Source of the DNA: Sodalis sp. CWE | Lineage (GTDB): Bacteria; Pseudomonadota; Gammaproteobacteria; Enterobacterales; Enterobacteriaceae | NCBI RefSeq assembly: GCF_019646055.1 | Contig: NZ_JAESFE010000001.1 | Span: 62,001-126,000, forward strand | DNA: 64,000 bases | Reading direction: 5' to 3' | Shown: positions 1-11,402 of the stretch, piece after piece | Layout: every line of letters begins with the position of its first letter | How positions within the stretch are numbered: position 1 is the first letter of the stretch | Translations under genes and position numbers: made by a program | Notes under the pieces: model-generated | Told to the model about the DNA's origin: nothing | Databases searched by the model: none | What the model saw: only the letters and a program-made list of their open reading frames with translations

Positions 1-1657
1 TAAAATTATTGCGGCTAATAACGGCGATGCTTGGTTAGAAGTAAAAGGTCAGAAAATGGCACCGCCTCAGATTTCCGCTGAAGTTTTAAAAAAAATGAAA
101 AAAACCGCAGAAGATTATTTAGGAGAATCAGTTACTGAAGCGGTAATTACTGTACCAGCCTATTTTAATGATGCACAGCGTCAAGCAACAAAAGATGCAG
201 GACGAATCGCTGGACTAGATGTTAAGCGAATTATTAATGAACCGACCGCAGCCGCACTTGCGTATGGTTTAGATAAAGAGACAGGCAATCGAATTATCGC
301 GGTTTATGATCTAGGTGGTGGGACTTTTGATATTTCTATTATCGAAATTGATGATGTTGATGGTGAAAAAACATTTGAAGTATTGGCAACTAACGGAGAT
401 ACCCATTTAGGTGGCGAGGACTTTGACAGTCGTCTTATTAAACACTTAGTCGATGCATTTAAAAAGGATCAGGGAATCGATCTGCGCAATGATCCGTTAG
501 CAATGCAGCGTTTAAAGGAAGCTGCTGAGAAAGCCAAAATAGAGTTGTCATCTGTTCAACAAACTGACGTTAATTTACCTTATATTACAGCCGATAGCTC
601 TGGTCCAAAGCACATGAACTTAAAAGTAACTCGTGCTAAATTAGAGTCATTAGTAGAAGAATTAGTAAATCGTACTTTAGAACCTTTAAAAATGGCGTTG
701 AAAGATGCAAATCTATCTGTTTCTGATATCAGAGATGTTATCCTAGTAGGCGGACAGACTCGTATGCCTTTAGTTCAGAAAAAAGTCACTGATTTTTTTG
801 GAAAAGAGCCGCGTAAAGATGTAAATCCGGATGAGGCTGTAGCTATTGGTGCTGCAGTTCAAGGTGGTGTGCTAGCCGGTGATGTGAAGGATGTATTGCT
901 TTTGGATGTTACTCCTTTATCATTGGGTATCGAAACGATGGGCGGAATAATGACTCCACTGATTGCTAAAAATACTACTATTCCAACTAAGCATAGCCAG
1001 ATATTTTCTACTGCAGAGGATAACCAATCTGCTGTCACTATTCATGTTTTGCAAGGCGAACGCAAACGATCCAGCGATAACAAATCTTTAGGTCAGTTTA
1101 ATCTTGATGGTATTGAACCGGCTATGCGTGGTACACCACAAATTGAAGTAACTTTTGATATTGATGCTGATGGGATTTTGCACGTTTCTGCTAAGGATAA
1201 AAACAGTGGAAGAGAGCAAAAAATTACCATAAAAGCTTCTTCTGGGCTAAGCGAAGAAGAAATTAAAAAAATGATACGAGAGGCAGAAACAAATGCAGAG
1301 TCTGACCGCAAGTTTGAAGAATTAATACAGACTCGAAATCAAGCTGATCATTTACTGCACAGTACTCGAAAGCAACTAGCGAACGTAGCTGATCAGTTAC
1401 CTGCTGATGACAAAATATCTATTGAGAATGCTTTAAAGAATTTAGATGATTCCATGAAAAATGAAGATAAAGCTGATATTGAAACGAAAATTCAAGCACT
1501 TATTCAGGTATCTAGCAAATTACTCTCAATAACCAAGAACCGTACTAAAACAACTGGAGAAAGCAAAACAAGTAGCGACGACAACAACAATAAAAAAGCA
1601 AAAGCAGAGGATGACGTTGTTGACGCTGAATTTGAAGAAGTTAAGGATAAAAAGTAA
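1..1657 (+). CDS. dnaK: Chaperone DnaK (Hsp70), 5' end outside window
   Basis: ATP-dependent Hsp70 chaperone of the cytoplasm, working with DnaJ and GrpE. The reading frame is open from base 2, so the gene begins upstream; the first visible residues ([11 protein letters not shown]) match roughly residue 100 of the 638-residue E. coli protein. Visible are the nucleotide-binding domain ([40 protein letters not shown]), the interdomain linker [15 protein letters not shown] and the substrate-binding domain. The acidic C-terminal tail ends EFEEVKDKK, the usual enterobacterial end. dnaJ follows 105 bp downstream as in E. coli. The sigma-32 promoter would lie outside the window. Confidence 0.98.
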   Translation, partial: KIIAANNGDAWLEVKGQKMAPPQISAEVLKKMKKTAEDYLGESVTEAVITVPAYFNDAQRQATKDAGRIAGLDVKRIINEPTAAALAYGLDKETGNRIIAVYDLGGGTFDISIIEIDDVDGEKTFEVLATNGDTHLGGEDFDSRLIKHLVDAFKKDQGIDLRNDPLAMQRLKEAAEKAKIELSSVQQTDVNLPYITADSSGPKHMNLKVTRAKLESLVEELVNRTLEPLKMALKDANLSVSDIRDVILVGGQTRMPLVQKKVTDFFGKEPRKDVNPDEAVAIGAAVQGGVLAGDVKDVLLLDVTPLSLGIETMGGIMTPLIAKNTTIPTKHSQIFSTAEDNQSAVTIHVLQGERKRSSDNKSLGQFNLDGIEPAMRGTPQIEVTFDIDADGILHVSAKDKNSGREQKITIKASSGLSEEEIKKMIREAETNAESDRKFEELIQTRNQADHLLHSTRKQLANVADQLPADDKISIENALKNLDDSMKNEDKADIETKIQALIQVSSKLLSITKNRTKTTGESKTSSDDNNNKKAKAEDDVVDAEFEEVKDKK

Positions 1658-1762
1658 TCTTCACGAATGAGTAAAGGTTGTTGTCTGCCGATTCTGTTCG
1701 GACGCTGCGATGAAAAGTGCGGATAGTGTGTTTGCCCTTACAAATTTGTTGAAGGAAAAGGA

Positions 1763-2905
1763 ATGGCAAAGTCAGATTATTATAGGATTTTAGGTGTTTC
1801 TCGAGATGCAGAAGAACGTGATATTAAAAAGGCATACAAACGTCTAGCAGTAAAATTCCACCCAGATCGTAATCCAGGAAACTCCGAAGCTGAAGCCAAA
1901 TTTAAAGAGATTAAAGAAGCTTACGAAGTACTAACTGACACTCGAAGACGTGCTGCTTATGATCAATACGGTCATGCGGCTTTTGAGCAAGGAAATGTAG
2001 GAGGTTCTGGATCGTCTTTTTCTAGCGGAGCTGGCGGGGCAGATTTTAGTGATATCTTTGGGGACGTTTTTGGCGATATTTTCGGAGGAGGTCGACGTCA
2101 GCGAGCTAGTCGAGGAGCAGATTTGAGTTATGACATGGAGCTTTCTCTCGAGGAGGCGGTGCGAGGCGTAACCCGAGAAATTCGAGTCCCTTCGTTGGAA
2201 AAGTGTAGTCTTTGCTATGGTAGTGGAATAAAATCAGGAACTAAAGCTATCACATGTCTTACTTGTCATGGACAAGGACAAGTCCAGATCCGACAAGGAT
2301 TTTTTACAGTCCAACAAACTTGTCCTACTTGTCAAGGACAAGGTAGGATTGTTAAGGATCCTTGTGTTATGTGTCACGGACAAGGAAGAGTAGAAAAATC
2401 TAAGACGTTATCTGTAAAAATTCCGGCAGGAGTAGATACAGGAGATCGAGTTCGTTTATCTGGTGAGGGGGGAATAGGGGTACGTGGTGCAGGTGCAGGT
2501 GATCTATATGTGCAAATTAAAGTACGAACACACCCTATTTTTGAACGAGAGGAAAACAATCTATATTGTGAAGTTCCGATTAATTTTGCCATGGCAGCAC
2601 TTGGCGGTGAAATTGAAGTTCCAACACTGAATAGTCGCGTGAAACTTAGAATTCCAGCAGAAACTCAAACTGGTAAAATGTTTAGAATGAGAGGTAAAGG
2701 GGTAAAATCTGTACGTGGTGGATCTCAGGGTGACTTGTTTTGTCGAGTTGTAGTTGAAACACCTGTGAAACTTAACGAACGTCAAAAACGACTGCTTCAA
2801 GAATTAGAAGAAAGTTTTGGCGGGTTAAACGGGCAACAAAATAGTCCACGTTCGAAGAGTTTCTTAGAAGGTGTAAAAAAGTTTTTTGATGATCTAACCC
2901 GTTAA
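1763..2905 (+). CDS. dnaJ: Co-chaperone DnaJ (Hsp40)
   Basis: J-domain co-chaperone that delivers clients to DnaK and stimulates its ATPase. The 380-residue product has the usual type I layout: J domain with HPD at about residues 33-35, a Gly/Phe-rich linker at about 78-112, then four CxxCxGxG zinc motifs ([32 protein letters not shown]) from about residue 147, and a C-terminal peptide-binding region. E. coli DnaJ is 376 residues. The start has a purine-rich site (GAAGGAAAAGG) just upstream. It is probably co-transcribed with dnaK. Codon similarity among the zinc modules makes short direct and inverted repeats in the DNA. Confidence 0.97.
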   Translation: MAKSDYYRILGVSRDAEERDIKKAYKRLAVKFHPDRNPGNSEAEAKFKEIKEAYEVLTDTRRRAAYDQYGHAAFEQGNVGGSGSSFSSGAGGADFSDIFGDVFGDIFGGGRRQRASRGADLSYDMELSLEEAVRGVTREIRVPSLEKCSLCYGSGIKSGTKAITCLTCHGQGQVQIRQGFFTVQQTCPTCQGQGRIVKDPCVMCHGQGRVEKSKTLSVKIPAGVDTGDRVRLSGEGGIGVRGAGAGDLYVQIKVRTHPIFEREENNLYCEVPINFAMAALGGEIEVPTLNSRVKLRIPAETQTGKMFRMRGKGVKSVRGGSQGDLFCRVVVETPVKLNERQKRLLQELEESFGGLNGQQNSPRSKSFLEGVKKFFDDLTR

Positions 2906-3088
2906 ATTCCTAATTTTGCTTTTTAAAAGTAGACAGCGTTGTTTTAAGAAAAATTAAGATCTAACAAAAAGCTTATTTTCCATTCATCTCTTCTCTTATA
3001 AGAAGATTATTATTGACCTACATCCCCGCTTTATCTTTTTGATCATGATTCATTTTGCTGAATGGATTTTTAATAACAATACATGTAA

Positions 3089-3352
3089 TCAGTTCATTGA
3101 ATTTATTCTTATAAGAAGTTTTGATTTATAACGTGCTGCTTTATTTTTATGAATTAACCCCCTTTTTGCTTGACGATCAACAACTGGTTGCATGATAGAA
3201 AACGCGTGCTGTGCAGCACTTTTATTTCCCTCTGCGATAGCAGTATAAACTTTTTTTACAAAAGTTCTTATCATAGAACGTCGACTTGCATTATGTCGAC
3301 GACGCTTTTCAGATTGAGCAATTCGCTTTCTAGCGGATTTATTGTTAGCCAA
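3089..3352 (-). CDS. rpsT: 30S ribosomal protein S20 (bS20)
   Basis: Primary 16S rRNA-binding protein of the small subunit body. The 87-residue length equals E. coli. The N-terminus [18 protein letters not shown] and the very basic, helical composition are diagnostic. It is divergent from ribF, as in E. coli, with 205 bp between the two starts. A structured inverted repeat (3439-3474) lies in that space and could belong to the rpsT leader; in E. coli S20 represses its own translation, but no such control can be shown here. Confidence 0.97.
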   Translation of the reverse strand: MANNKSARKRIAQSEKRRRHNASRRSMIRTFVKKVYTAIAEGNKSAAQHAFSIMQPVVDRQAKRGLIHKNKAARYKSKLLIRINSMN

Positions 3353-3438
3353 AATAATCTCCTAAATAATGTAGGATTTTTACAAAAAAATTTCATAAAA
3401 TATTTAAAGTGTTAAACCCTACATAATATTTTGAAAAA

Positions 3439-3474
3439 AACAATTCTCCCTTCTATAAGGTAACTGGAATTGTT
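3439..3474. promoter_or_regulatory. Nested hairpin between rpsT and ribF
   Basis: An 8-bp perfect inverted repeat (AACAATTC at 3439-3446, GAATTGTT at 3467-3474) encloses a second small hairpin, CCTT-CTAT-AAGG. It lies midway between divergent rpsT and ribF, so it could fold in the 5' leader of either transcript. No function is recognised. Confidence 0.35.
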
Positions 3475-3557
3475 AAGAATATATCATTATCACTGAATAT
3501 TGGTATAAGGCTAGTATTCTATTTCTCTTATTTGTTTAAACGACATTTAAACTAATT

Positions 3558-4502
3558 ATGAAACTTATTCGAAATGTACATAATTTACAAAAATACCCCT
3601 ACGAATGTGTTTTAACTATTGGCAATTTTGATGGATTTCATCGCGGGCATCAACTAATTATTTCAAATTTGAAACATGAAGGACGCCGTCTTGGTTTACC
3701 GGTAACCGTAATGCTATTTGAACCTCAACCGCAAGAATATTTTTCTGGTAAGGAAAACGCACCAGTCAGACTATCTTGCTTTCGTGAAAAAGTAAAGTAC
3801 TTAACTGCTTCTGGAGTAGATTCAATTATATGTATTAATTTTAATGAACAGTTTGCAATGTTAGATGCTCAAAAGTTTATAACTGATTTACTAATAAAGA
3901 AATTAGGAGTACGATTCATTAGTATTGGTGATGACTTTCGGTTCGGGGCTAAACGACAAGGAGATTATATTTTACTAAAAGCAATGGGAAAACGTGCTGG
4001 ATTTAGAGTCACAAATGTGGCGACATGCACTACTAAGAATGGGGAAAGAATCAGCAGTACCGCCATTCGCAAAGCGCTAGTAAAAGACCAATTAGAAAAA
4101 GCAGAGAATTTATTAGGACATCCATACCGTCTCTCTGGTCGAGTAATATATGGCGATATGATAGGAAAGAACATCGGTTTTCCAACTGCAAATATATCTC
4201 TTAAAGGAAGACGTATGCCAATTCATGGTGTATATGCTGTAAAGGTTCACACTTTCACTAGTGCACCTTTGCTAGGTGTGGCAAATATAGGTGTTAGACC
4301 CACGGTGTCTAGTAATAAAAACCAAAAATTAGAAGTGCATTTATTAGATATAGATAAAAATCTGTATGGTCAATATCTTGAAGTATTAATACATGCAAAA
4401 TTACGTAACGAAAAAAAATTTTCTTCACTCGAGGATCTTAAAAATCAAATTGTGCTTGATATAAGAAATACACGTAACTTCTTTAAATTAAACCATTTTT
4501 AA
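3558..4502 (+). CDS. ribF: Bifunctional riboflavin kinase / FAD synthetase
   Basis: Converts riboflavin to FMN and then to FAD in the cytoplasm. At 314 residues it matches the E. coli protein (313). The N-terminal nucleotidyltransferase domain shows TIGNFDGFHRGH and the ISSTAIR motif near residue 175. The C-terminal flavokinase domain shows GDMIGKNIGFPTAN, the PTAN element that binds riboflavin and Mg-ATP. It heads the ribF-ileS-lspA-ispH block in E. coli order and stands 38 bp before ileS. The start ATG has no clear Shine-Dalgarno site; the next in-frame ATG would remove conserved sequence. Confidence 0.96.
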   Translation: MKLIRNVHNLQKYPYECVLTIGNFDGFHRGHQLIISNLKHEGRRLGLPVTVMLFEPQPQEYFSGKENAPVRLSCFREKVKYLTASGVDSIICINFNEQFAMLDAQKFITDLLIKKLGVRFISIGDDFRFGAKRQGDYILLKAMGKRAGFRVTNVATCTTKNGERISSTAIRKALVKDQLEKAENLLGHPYRLSGRVIYGDMIGKNIGFPTANISLKGRRMPIHGVYAVKVHTFTSAPLLGVANIGVRPTVSSNKNQKLEVHLLDIDKNLYGQYLEVLIHAKLRNEKKFSSLEDLKNQIVLDIRNTRNFFKLNHF

Positions 4503-4540
4503 TGATGCGCATATAGAATTGCGTGATTAATTGGAATTAA

Positions 4541-7363
4541 ATGACTAATTACAAAAGTACTTTAAACTTGCCTAATACAAAGTTTTCCATGCGTGGAAAT
4601 TTAACTGAAAAAGAGCCGCAAATATTAAAACGTTGGCATGAACAGAACTTATATGACATAATTCGTCAAGTCAAAAAAGGAAAAAAAATCTTCATATTGC
4701 ACGACGGACCGCCATATGCAAATGGCGGCATTCATATTGGTCATGCGGTTAATAAAATTCTTAAAGACATTATAATTAAGTCTAAGCTGTTAACAGGATA
4801 TGACTCTCCATACATAGCAGGTTGGGACTGTCATGGATTACCAATTGAATTAAAAGTAGAACAACTTATTGGTAAAGCTGGCCAAAAAGTTAGCGCTGCG
4901 AAATTTCGCGAAGTTTGTCGCACGTATGTTACTAAACAAGTTGAGAAACAAAAAAAAGATTTCATCCGTTTAGGTGTTTTAAGCGATTGGCAACATCCAT
5001 ATTTAACGATGGATTTTTCAACTGAAGCAAATATTATTCGAACATTTGGTAAAATAGCAACCAGTGGTTATCTATATAAAGGAAAAAAACCAACACACTG
5101 GTGTACCGAGTGCCGCTCTGCGTTAGCAGAAGCAGAAATAGAGTATCACAACCGTTCTGCTCTATCTATTGATGTTGCTTTCAAAGCTAAAGATACCAAT
5201 TCGGTTTCTATTAAATTTGGCATAACCAATTATATTGAACAGATTTATTTGCTTGTTTGGACTACGACACCATGGACTCTACCTGCTAATCGAGCTATTG
5301 CTATTCATCCTGAATTCAATTACCAACTTATTGAAATAAAAGGAAAAGGTTATATTTTAAGCGAAACTTTATTAAATACAGTAATGAAACGGTTTTGTGT
5401 TAAATCTTGGAAAACATTAGGAGTCACTAAAGGTAACCAGTTAGAATCACTATGGTTTTGTCATCCATTTATGAATTTTAATATACCGACTATTTTCAGT
5501 CAGAATGTAACATCATCTATGGGAACTGGAGCAGTGCATATAGCTCCAGGACACGGTCTTGATGATTACATCGTTGGTAAAAAATACAATTTAGAAATTT
5601 TTAACTCAGTCGGATCTGACGGCTGTTATTTACCAAACACGCATCCATCGTTAGATGGATTATCAGTCCTGAAATCTACTGTTGATAAAGTGATTATTAA
5701 TCTACTTTATAGTAACGATGCTTTAATGCATGCAGAAAATTTAATACATAGTTATCCGCATTGTTGGAGACATAAAACTCCAGTTATCTTTCGTACAACG
5801 CCACAATGGTTTATCAGTATGGAGCAAAATGGTTTACGTAGAAAATTGTTAAAAGAAGCTAAAAAAGTAAAATGGGCTCCTCAATGGAGTCAAACTTGTA
5901 TTGAAGCGATGATTACAAATCGTCCTGATTGGTGTATTTCTCGACAACGTGTTTGGGCAATACCATTGGCACTATTTGTGCATAAAGACAAAGGCACATT
6001 ACATCCTCGAACAACTGAATTAATAGAGGATATTGCAAAACGAGTTGAAAAAATCGGTGTGCAAGCCTGGTGGGATTTAAATTTAGCTGAAATTTTGGGC
6101 GATGATGCTGATCTTTATTATAAAGTACCAGACACTCTTGATGTTTGGTTTGATTCTGGATCTACTTATTCTTCAGTTTTAGAAGCGAGGCCAGAATTTA
6201 AAAATCATTTACCAGATATGTGCTTAGAAGGGTCAGATCAGCACCGTGGTTGGTTTATGTCGTCACTGATAATTTCTACCTCTATACATGGTAAGGCGCC
6301 ATATCGCCATGTACTAACTCACGGTTTTATTGTTGATGGAAAAGGTCGAAAGATGTCAAAATCAACAAATAACGTAATTAGTCCGCAAGTAATAGTAAAT
6401 AAGTTGGGAGCAGATATTTTACGTCTCTGGGTTGCTTCTACCGATTATACACGTGAAATGTCAGTTTCGAATGAAATCTTAACATGTTCAGTTAACTCTT
6501 ATAGAAAAATACGCAATACAGCACGTTTCCTTCTGTCTAACTTAAATGATTTTATCCCAACATTACATAGTATTAGTCCAGAAGCAATGATCGCAGTAGA
6601 TCGATGGGCGGTTAGTCGTACACAAGCAGCGCAGGAGGAAATTATTTCTTCTTATGAAGAATATAATTTTCATAATGTTATAAAGCGTTTGATACAATTT
6701 TGTTCTGTTGAAATGAGTTCTTTTTACCTAGATATTATTAAAGATCGTCAATATACATCTAAAAAGAACAGTATTGCTCGTCGTAGTTGCCAGACGGCAA
6801 TGTATCATATTATCGAAGCTCTTGTTCGTTGGATAGCTCCAATTATTCCATTTACAGCTGATGAAATTTGGAGTTTTATTCCAGAAAGACAATCCAAATA
6901 TGTCTTTACTGAAGAATGGTATAATGGTTTATCCAAATTGGATGCTACTCAATTATTGAACGATGCGTATTGGGAAACTTTACTAAAAGTACGAAATGCA
7001 ATTAATAAGGTTATTGAGCAAGCGCGAGTTGCTAAGTTTATTAATAGCTCATTAGAAGCTTGTATTACATTATACGCTGAACCTATTATTAAAGATGTAT
7101 TAAGCAAATTGGATAAGGAGCTTCACTTTGCACTACTTACGTCAGATGCAATTATTGCAGATTATAATGATGCCACGATTGATGCAATACAATGTGAAAA
7201 ATTTCATGGATTAAAAATAGCTTTGAAAAAAGCAAATGGAGAAAAGTGTCCACGTTGTTGGCATTACACGACCAATGTTAACCAATATATTCATGATCTA
7301 AAAATGTGCAATCGCTGTGTTATGAACGTATCTGGTCTAGGTGAAATTCGTAAGTTTGTTTAA
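4541..7363 (+). CDS. ileS: Isoleucyl-tRNA synthetase
   Basis: Class I synthetase charging tRNA-Ile. The 940 residues compare with 938 in E. coli. The HIGH signature appears in [20 protein letters not shown] as [11 protein letters not shown], and the editing domain has [17 protein letters not shown] and [12 protein letters not shown]. The C-terminal zinc-binding region CPRCWHY...CNRC is intact, so the protein looks functional. The last 23 bases overlap the GTG start of lspA, suggesting translational coupling. A 7-bp perfect inverted repeat (4708-4727) lies within the sequence encoding the HIGH region. Confidence 0.98.
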   Translation: MTNYKSTLNLPNTKFSMRGNLTEKEPQILKRWHEQNLYDIIRQVKKGKKIFILHDGPPYANGGIHIGHAVNKILKDIIIKSKLLTGYDSPYIAGWDCHGLPIELKVEQLIGKAGQKVSAAKFREVCRTYVTKQVEKQKKDFIRLGVLSDWQHPYLTMDFSTEANIIRTFGKIATSGYLYKGKKPTHWCTECRSALAEAEIEYHNRSALSIDVAFKAKDTNSVSIKFGITNYIEQIYLLVWTTTPWTLPANRAIAIHPEFNYQLIEIKGKGYILSETLLNTVMKRFCVKSWKTLGVTKGNQLESLWFCHPFMNFNIPTIFSQNVTSSMGTGAVHIAPGHGLDDYIVGKKYNLEIFNSVGSDGCYLPNTHPSLDGLSVLKSTVDKVIINLLYSNDALMHAENLIHSYPHCWRHKTPVIFRTTPQWFISMEQNGLRRKLLKEAKKVKWAPQWSQTCIEAMITNRPDWCISRQRVWAIPLALFVHKDKGTLHPRTTELIEDIAKRVEKIGVQAWWDLNLAEILGDDADLYYKVPDTLDVWFDSGSTYSSVLEARPEFKNHLPDMCLEGSDQHRGWFMSSLIISTSIHGKAPYRHVLTHGFIVDGKGRKMSKSTNNVISPQVIVNKLGADILRLWVASTDYTREMSVSNEILTCSVNSYRKIRNTARFLLSNLNDFIPTLHSISPEAMIAVDRWAVSRTQAAQEEIISSYEEYNFHNVIKRLIQFCSVEMSSFYLDIIKDRQYTSKKNSIARRSCQTAMYHIIEALVRWIAPIIPFTADEIWSFIPERQSKYVFTEEWYNGLSKLDATQLLNDAYWETLLKVRNAINKVIEQARVAKFINSSLEACITLYAEPIIKDVLSKLDKELHFALLTSDAIIADYNDATIDAIQCEKFHGLKIALKKANGEKCPRCWHYTTNVNQYIHDLKMCNRCVMNVSGLGEIRKFV

Positions 7364-7841
7364 CAAAAAAGCTGCAGATTCAATGTATTATATAAATTTT
7401 CTTGTGATGGTAATGCTAGATTTAATCAGTAAGAAATGGATTATGACTCATTTATGGATTGGTGAATCAATATCGGTATTTCCATTTATTAGCTTTACTT
7501 ATGTTCTCAACTCTGGAATAATCTTTGGCTTTTTAGCCGGAAAAGGAGAGACCCAACGTTGGATATTGTCAATAATATCAATAATGGTTTTATTGATACT
7601 ATTTATCATAGTCCAATCTAATAAATCAAAAAGATTATCTAGCATTGCCTATACGATGATTGCTAGCGGCGCATTTGGTAACCTATTTGACCGAGTTATG
7701 TACGGTTTCGTGATTGATTTTATTGATTTTCATATTGATGATTGGCATTGGCCAACGTTTAATTTAGCAGATACGGAAATTTGTATCGGTATAATATTGA
7801 TTACATTAGAAAATATTATTGTTCGCTACAACAATCGTTAA
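7341..7841 (+). CDS. lspA: Lipoprotein signal peptidase (signal peptidase II)
   Basis: Inner-membrane aspartyl protease that cleaves prolipoprotein signal peptides. From GTG 7341 the product is 166 residues (E. coli 164) with four hydrophobic segments. The catalytic aspartates are in GNLFDR (D117) and FNLADTEI (D144). The family NxGxAF element reads NSGIIF, a mild departure. The GTG start overlaps ileS by 23 bp; an ATG at 7383 would give 152 residues and trim the region before the first membrane segment. I chose GTG because it aligns the first conserved Asp with E. coli. Confidence 0.93.
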   Translation: MKFVSLFNKKAADSMYYINFLVMVMLDLISKKWIMTHLWIGESISVFPFISFTYVLNSGIIFGFLAGKGETQRWILSIISIMVLLILFIIVQSNKSKRLSSIAYTMIASGAFGNLFDRVMYGFVIDFIDFHIDDWHWPTFNLADTEICIGIILITLENIIVRYNNR

Positions 7842-8032
7842 TTAGATAATTTATCCAATAGGCATCCTGAAAAATTGTAATATTATATTATTTGGCTTTA
7901 ATCTAAATCTTTAAAAGATTAACTAAATTTCTTTAGAAACTAAGTGGTGTTTAAAAAAACAATCAATTTGACTAAAAATTTTAAAGTGATAGCTCTCCTT
8001 TTAAAGAGGAATTGAAAAATAATAGGAAAAAA

Positions 8033-8995
8033 ATGAAAGTGTTATTAGCTAATCCTCGTGGTTTTTGCGCAGGCGTAGATCGGGCAATCAACATTGTTGA
8101 GCGAACGTTAGAAATTTTTGGTCCTCCAATTTATGTGCGTCATGAAATAGTACATAATCGTTATGTTGTAGATTCTTTTCGAGCACGAGGTGTAATTTTT
8201 GTTGAGAAAATCATTGAAGTACCTGATAAGGCTATTTTAATTTTTTCTGCTCATGGTGTATCACAAAAAATCAAAGAAGAAGCTCGCTGTCGCGACTTAC
8301 TTATATTTGATGCGACTTGTCCTTTGGTCACTAAAGTACATAAGAAAATTATTCGTGCTAGTCAAAAAGGCATGGAAACTATTCTCATTGGACATTCAGG
8401 TCATCCTGAAGTTGAAGGGACTATGGGACAGTATAATAATTTATTTGGTGGTATTTATTTAGTAGAGTCAGTTGACGATATTCAAAAACTTCAAATTAAA
8501 AATGAAAATAATCTGTGTTTTATGACTCAAACAACGCTTTCAGTTAATGCGGCTAGAAATATTATTGATGCGTTACGTACACGATTTCCCGCTATTGTTA
8601 ATTCTCATAAAAATGATATTTGCTATGCAACAATTAACCGTCAAAAAGCTGTACGTGATCTTTCTGCTAAAGTTGATATAATGCTTGTTATTGGCTCAAA
8701 AAATTCATCCAACTCTAATCGACTAGCAGAGTTAGTCCAACAAATTGGTAAGCCATCTCATTTAATTGAGAACGCTACTGATATCCAAGAAAGCTGGTTT
8801 CGAAAAACGAAAAATGTTGGTATAACTGCGGGTGCATCCGCACCGGAAATATTGGTAAATCAGGTTGTTAGACATTTATGTCTGTTAGGCGCTGAAAGCG
8901 TTAGAGAATTTGTTGGAAAAAAAGAAAAAATCGTTTTTAAACTTTTAAAAAAAGCTGAATATAAAAAAAAATTTAAAGCGCAATCTCAATTATAA
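8033..8995 (+). CDS. ispH: 4-hydroxy-3-methylbut-2-enyl diphosphate reductase
   Basis: Iron-sulfur enzyme for the last step of the MEP pathway, making IPP and DMAPP. The three cluster cysteines are in RGFCAGV (C12), DATCPLV and DICYAT; the active-site histidines in [16 protein letters not shown] and [10 protein letters not shown] are also present. Start ATG 8033 gives 320 residues (E. coli 316) and is preceded by TAGGAAAAAA; a TTG at 8012 would add seven residues not seen in the family. It follows lspA by 191 bp; E. coli fkpB, between lspA and ispH, is missing. Confidence 0.97.
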   Translation: MKVLLANPRGFCAGVDRAINIVERTLEIFGPPIYVRHEIVHNRYVVDSFRARGVIFVEKIIEVPDKAILIFSAHGVSQKIKEEARCRDLLIFDATCPLVTKVHKKIIRASQKGMETILIGHSGHPEVEGTMGQYNNLFGGIYLVESVDDIQKLQIKNENNLCFMTQTTLSVNAARNIIDALRTRFPAIVNSHKNDICYATINRQKAVRDLSAKVDIMLVIGSKNSSNSNRLAELVQQIGKPSHLIENATDIQESWFRKTKNVGITAGASAPEILVNQVVRHLCLLGAESVREFVGKKEKIVFKLLKKAEYKKKFKAQSQL

Positions 8996-9048
8996 ATTTT
9001 TATTTCTTACGCGCCTTAATATTAGTAAAATTTATTAATTTCTATCTT

Positions 9049-9092
9049 TTTCAGATTCTGAAAGTATCTTCTAAGTTCCCCTTCATCAGGGG
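9049..9092 (+). terminator. Two hairpins between ispH and dapB
   Basis: TTTCAG-ATT-CTGAAA (9049-9063) and the GC-rich CCCCT-TCATC-AGGGG (9078-9092), the latter followed by TTT. The second stands out in AT-rich surroundings and is the best candidate for an ispH terminator, but it lies only about 50 bp before dapB and might instead be a dapB leader element. Confidence 0.4.
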
Positions 9093-9143
9093 TTTCAAGC
9101 AATTAATGTGAACAGACACTTATCCGTAAGGATCAAGAATAGA

Positions 9144-9968
9144 ATGTGTAAGGAAAATCCAGTTTTAATTGCAATTGCTGGCGCAACGGGTCGGATGGGA
9201 AGAGAACTTATTCAAGCAGTAGCGCAATCAAAGCGAGTTATTTTAGGAGCCGCGATAACTCATGATAGGTCAACATTGTGCGGTATAGATGCCGGCGAAT
9301 TAGTAGGAATTAACCGCCTAGGTGTATTAATTAGCAGTGAATTAGAAGCAGTAAAAAATAACTTTGATATCCTAATTGATTTTACTTGCCCTAATGCTAG
9401 TATGAAATATTTGGCATTTTGTCATCAAAATAATAAAAGTATTGTCATAGGCACTACAGGTTTTAATCAATTTCAGAAAAATATCATCAAAGCCTGTTCT
9501 AAAAGCATAGGAATTGTTTTCTCTGCCAATTTTAGTATTGGAGCTAGCCTAATGCTTGAACTACTCAAAAAAGCAGCTAAAATAGTTGGAGAAAGCTGTG
9601 ACATTGAGATTATTGAAATGCATCATCGTGATAAAAAAGACGCGCCTTCAGCTACCGCAATTGCTATGGGTAAAAACATCGCTTGCGCGATTGGAGAAAA
9701 AGAATCAAATAATTATACTTTATACGATCATAAAAAATATAAAAATAGATATAAAATGAAAAAAATTGGGTTCTCAATCATCAGGGCGGGGGATATTATT
9801 GGTGAGCACACCGCGATTTTTGCTGGAATTGGAGAACGTTTAGAAATCACTCACAAAGCTTTAAATAGAGCAACATTTACTAAGGGGGTAATTCGCGCTG
9901 TCACATGGCTCGCTGATAGTAAAAAAAAAGGTTTCTTTAATATGCAAGATTTACTTAATCAAAAATAA
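9144..9968 (+). CDS. dapB: 4-hydroxy-tetrahydrodipicolinate reductase
   Basis: NAD(P)H-dependent step of the diaminopimelate/lysine pathway, here probably kept for peptidoglycan. The N-terminal Rossmann element is IAIAGATGRMGRE; the catalytic region reads EMHHRDKKDAPSATA, keeping the catalytic His and Lys but with Ala for the usual Gly in DAPSGTA. From ATG 9144 it is 274 residues (E. coli 273); a GTG at 9108 would add 12 residues with no counterpart. AAGGA about 12 bases upstream supports 9144. A run of nine A at 9921-9929 lies near the 3' end. carAB, next in E. coli, is absent. Confidence 0.96.
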   Translation: MCKENPVLIAIAGATGRMGRELIQAVAQSKRVILGAAITHDRSTLCGIDAGELVGINRLGVLISSELEAVKNNFDILIDFTCPNASMKYLAFCHQNNKSIVIGTTGFNQFQKNIIKACSKSIGIVFSANFSIGASLMLELLKKAAKIVGESCDIEIIEMHHRDKKDAPSATAIAMGKNIACAIGEKESNNYTLYDHKKYKNRYKMKKIGFSIIRAGDIIGEHTAIFAGIGERLEITHKALNRATFTKGVIRAVTWLADSKKKGFFNMQDLLNQK

Positions 9969-10796
9969 AGTATCTTATTTTTTATTAGTCATTAATTTCT
10001 AATTAAACTTTTCTTTCAGATTTTATTACATCCGTGTTAACCTATTTAAATGTAAACATACATACTTAATCAAAATTAAAGCAAGAAATAATCTGGTTGA
10101 TTATTTTTATCCTTTTTATTCTAATTTCTTTTTTGAAAAGTTCAGTTTTTATATTATCTACTACATGTCTCTTTTTCATAGCAGAATATACATAGGCAAA
10201 ATCAATAATACATCTCATTAGATATAGTCTAAAAGAAAAGAAAATTAATAGAATGACTGTTTATTAAAAATGGTCAGATTTTTTTCGATACTTTCTTTTA
10301 AAGAACCGACACCTTATCGAGATGCTTATCTAAACTTAAAATGATCGGAAATAAGCTTATATTTATTTATTCTTGTTGCATTTTTTAATTTTAAATTAAC
10401 TCATTTAGAAAATACGAAAATCAATTTATACCTTTTATTTAATTATGAGTAAAAATTTAGTTAGAAATTTATCTTTCCTCAAGCATTCAAATGCAATGTT
10501 ATGTGATAAAATTTCCAAAAGTATTACTAATTAAATTAATTATGCTTAACAAAAAAACAAATATGTAGTTTTCATCGGCTTAAGTAAATAAAAAGATGTC
10601 TATTTGTATTTGTAGTTCATTATTATCTTTTTCAAAATAAAAGAGCCCTCTAATGTACGTAATAAACATTTTAATTTAATTAGATTAAATAATCTTTTGA
10701 TCGTTTGACTTTTGATCGAAATCAAGTTATTTTGGCTCTTTGTTTTCTATTCTTCCTTATAAATTTAGAATTTTATTTTTTTAGATAAAAAGTTAT
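9969..10796. other. Gene-free interval, site of lost carAB
   Basis: 828 bp of AT-rich sequence with no credible reading frame or tRNA. In E. coli carA, carB and other genes lie between dapB and folA; no recognisable remnant is left. An 8-bp inverted repeat (AAAGAGCC near 10639, GGCTCTTT near 10733) brackets about 85 bp that contains the small hairpin TTGAT-CGAA-ATCAA. Its role is unknown. Confidence 0.6.
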
Positions 10797-11312
10797 ATGA
10801 TTGTTAGCTTGATTGTTGCTATGACAACAAATCGAATAATTGGCATAAAAAATTCCTTGCCATGGAATATCCCTATGGATATGATCTGGTTTAAAAAACA
10901 TACAATTAATAAACCAATCATTGTTGGACGCAAAACATTTGAATCTATTGGGAACCCGCTACCAAAAAGACATAACATTGTATTAAGTACTCTTCGCCAT
11001 CCAAAGAAGAGAAAAAGTGATACCGCCGTCGTATCATGGGTAATGACACCGTCAGAGGCGCTATCAGTAACAAACAATGCACCAGAAGTGATGGTAATAG
11101 GTGGCGCTAAAATTTACGAAATTTTCCTTCCTAAAGCTAATAAGCTTTATTTAACCCATGTGGAAACTAATATAAACGGAGATACACGATTCCCAGATTA
11201 TAAATACGATGAATGGAGGTCTGTTTTTTATAAGTTGTGCAAAAATGCAATAAAGAATAAAAACAATAATACTTACAATTGTTGTTTTGAGATCCTGGAA
11301 CGCCGTAATTAA
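10797..11312 (+). CDS. folA: Dihydrofolate reductase
   Basis: NADPH-dependent reduction of dihydrofolate to tetrahydrofolate. At 171 residues it is longer than E. coli (159), mainly through an insertion around RHPKKRKSD. Family features are LPWNIPMDMIWFKKHT with the catalytic acidic residue D28, GRKTFESIG, VMVIGGAKIYE and YLTHVETNINGDTRFPDY. With pabA in the same window it suggests a retained folate route. It converges with apaH, 144 bp apart. The start ATG follows a long AT-rich leader with no strong Shine-Dalgarno site. Confidence 0.96.
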   Translation: MIVSLIVAMTTNRIIGIKNSLPWNIPMDMIWFKKHTINKPIIVGRKTFESIGNPLPKRHNIVLSTLRHPKKRKSDTAVVSWVMTPSEALSVTNNAPEVMVIGGAKIYEIFLPKANKLYLTHVETNINGDTRFPDYKYDEWRSVFYKLCKNAIKNKNNNTYNCCFEILERRN

Positions 11313-11402
11313 TATCACAAAAAACAAATATAAAAACTTTAATAAATATCCAAAAAAACTTTATCTTCCTCATTTTTAAAAGTAATAGTATAAATGAAAA
11401 CA

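Noticed and set aside
1658-1762. CCGA/TCGG hairpin between dnaK and dnaJ
   Set aside because: Only four base pairs; too weak to call a regulatory element.
2207-2400. Short direct and inverted repeats in dnaJ
   Set aside because: They follow from the four CxxCxGxG zinc modules using the same codons, including TGT, GGA and CAA.
10793-11077. 94-codon minus-strand frame opposite folA
   Set aside because: Entirely antisense to folA with no recognisable domain.
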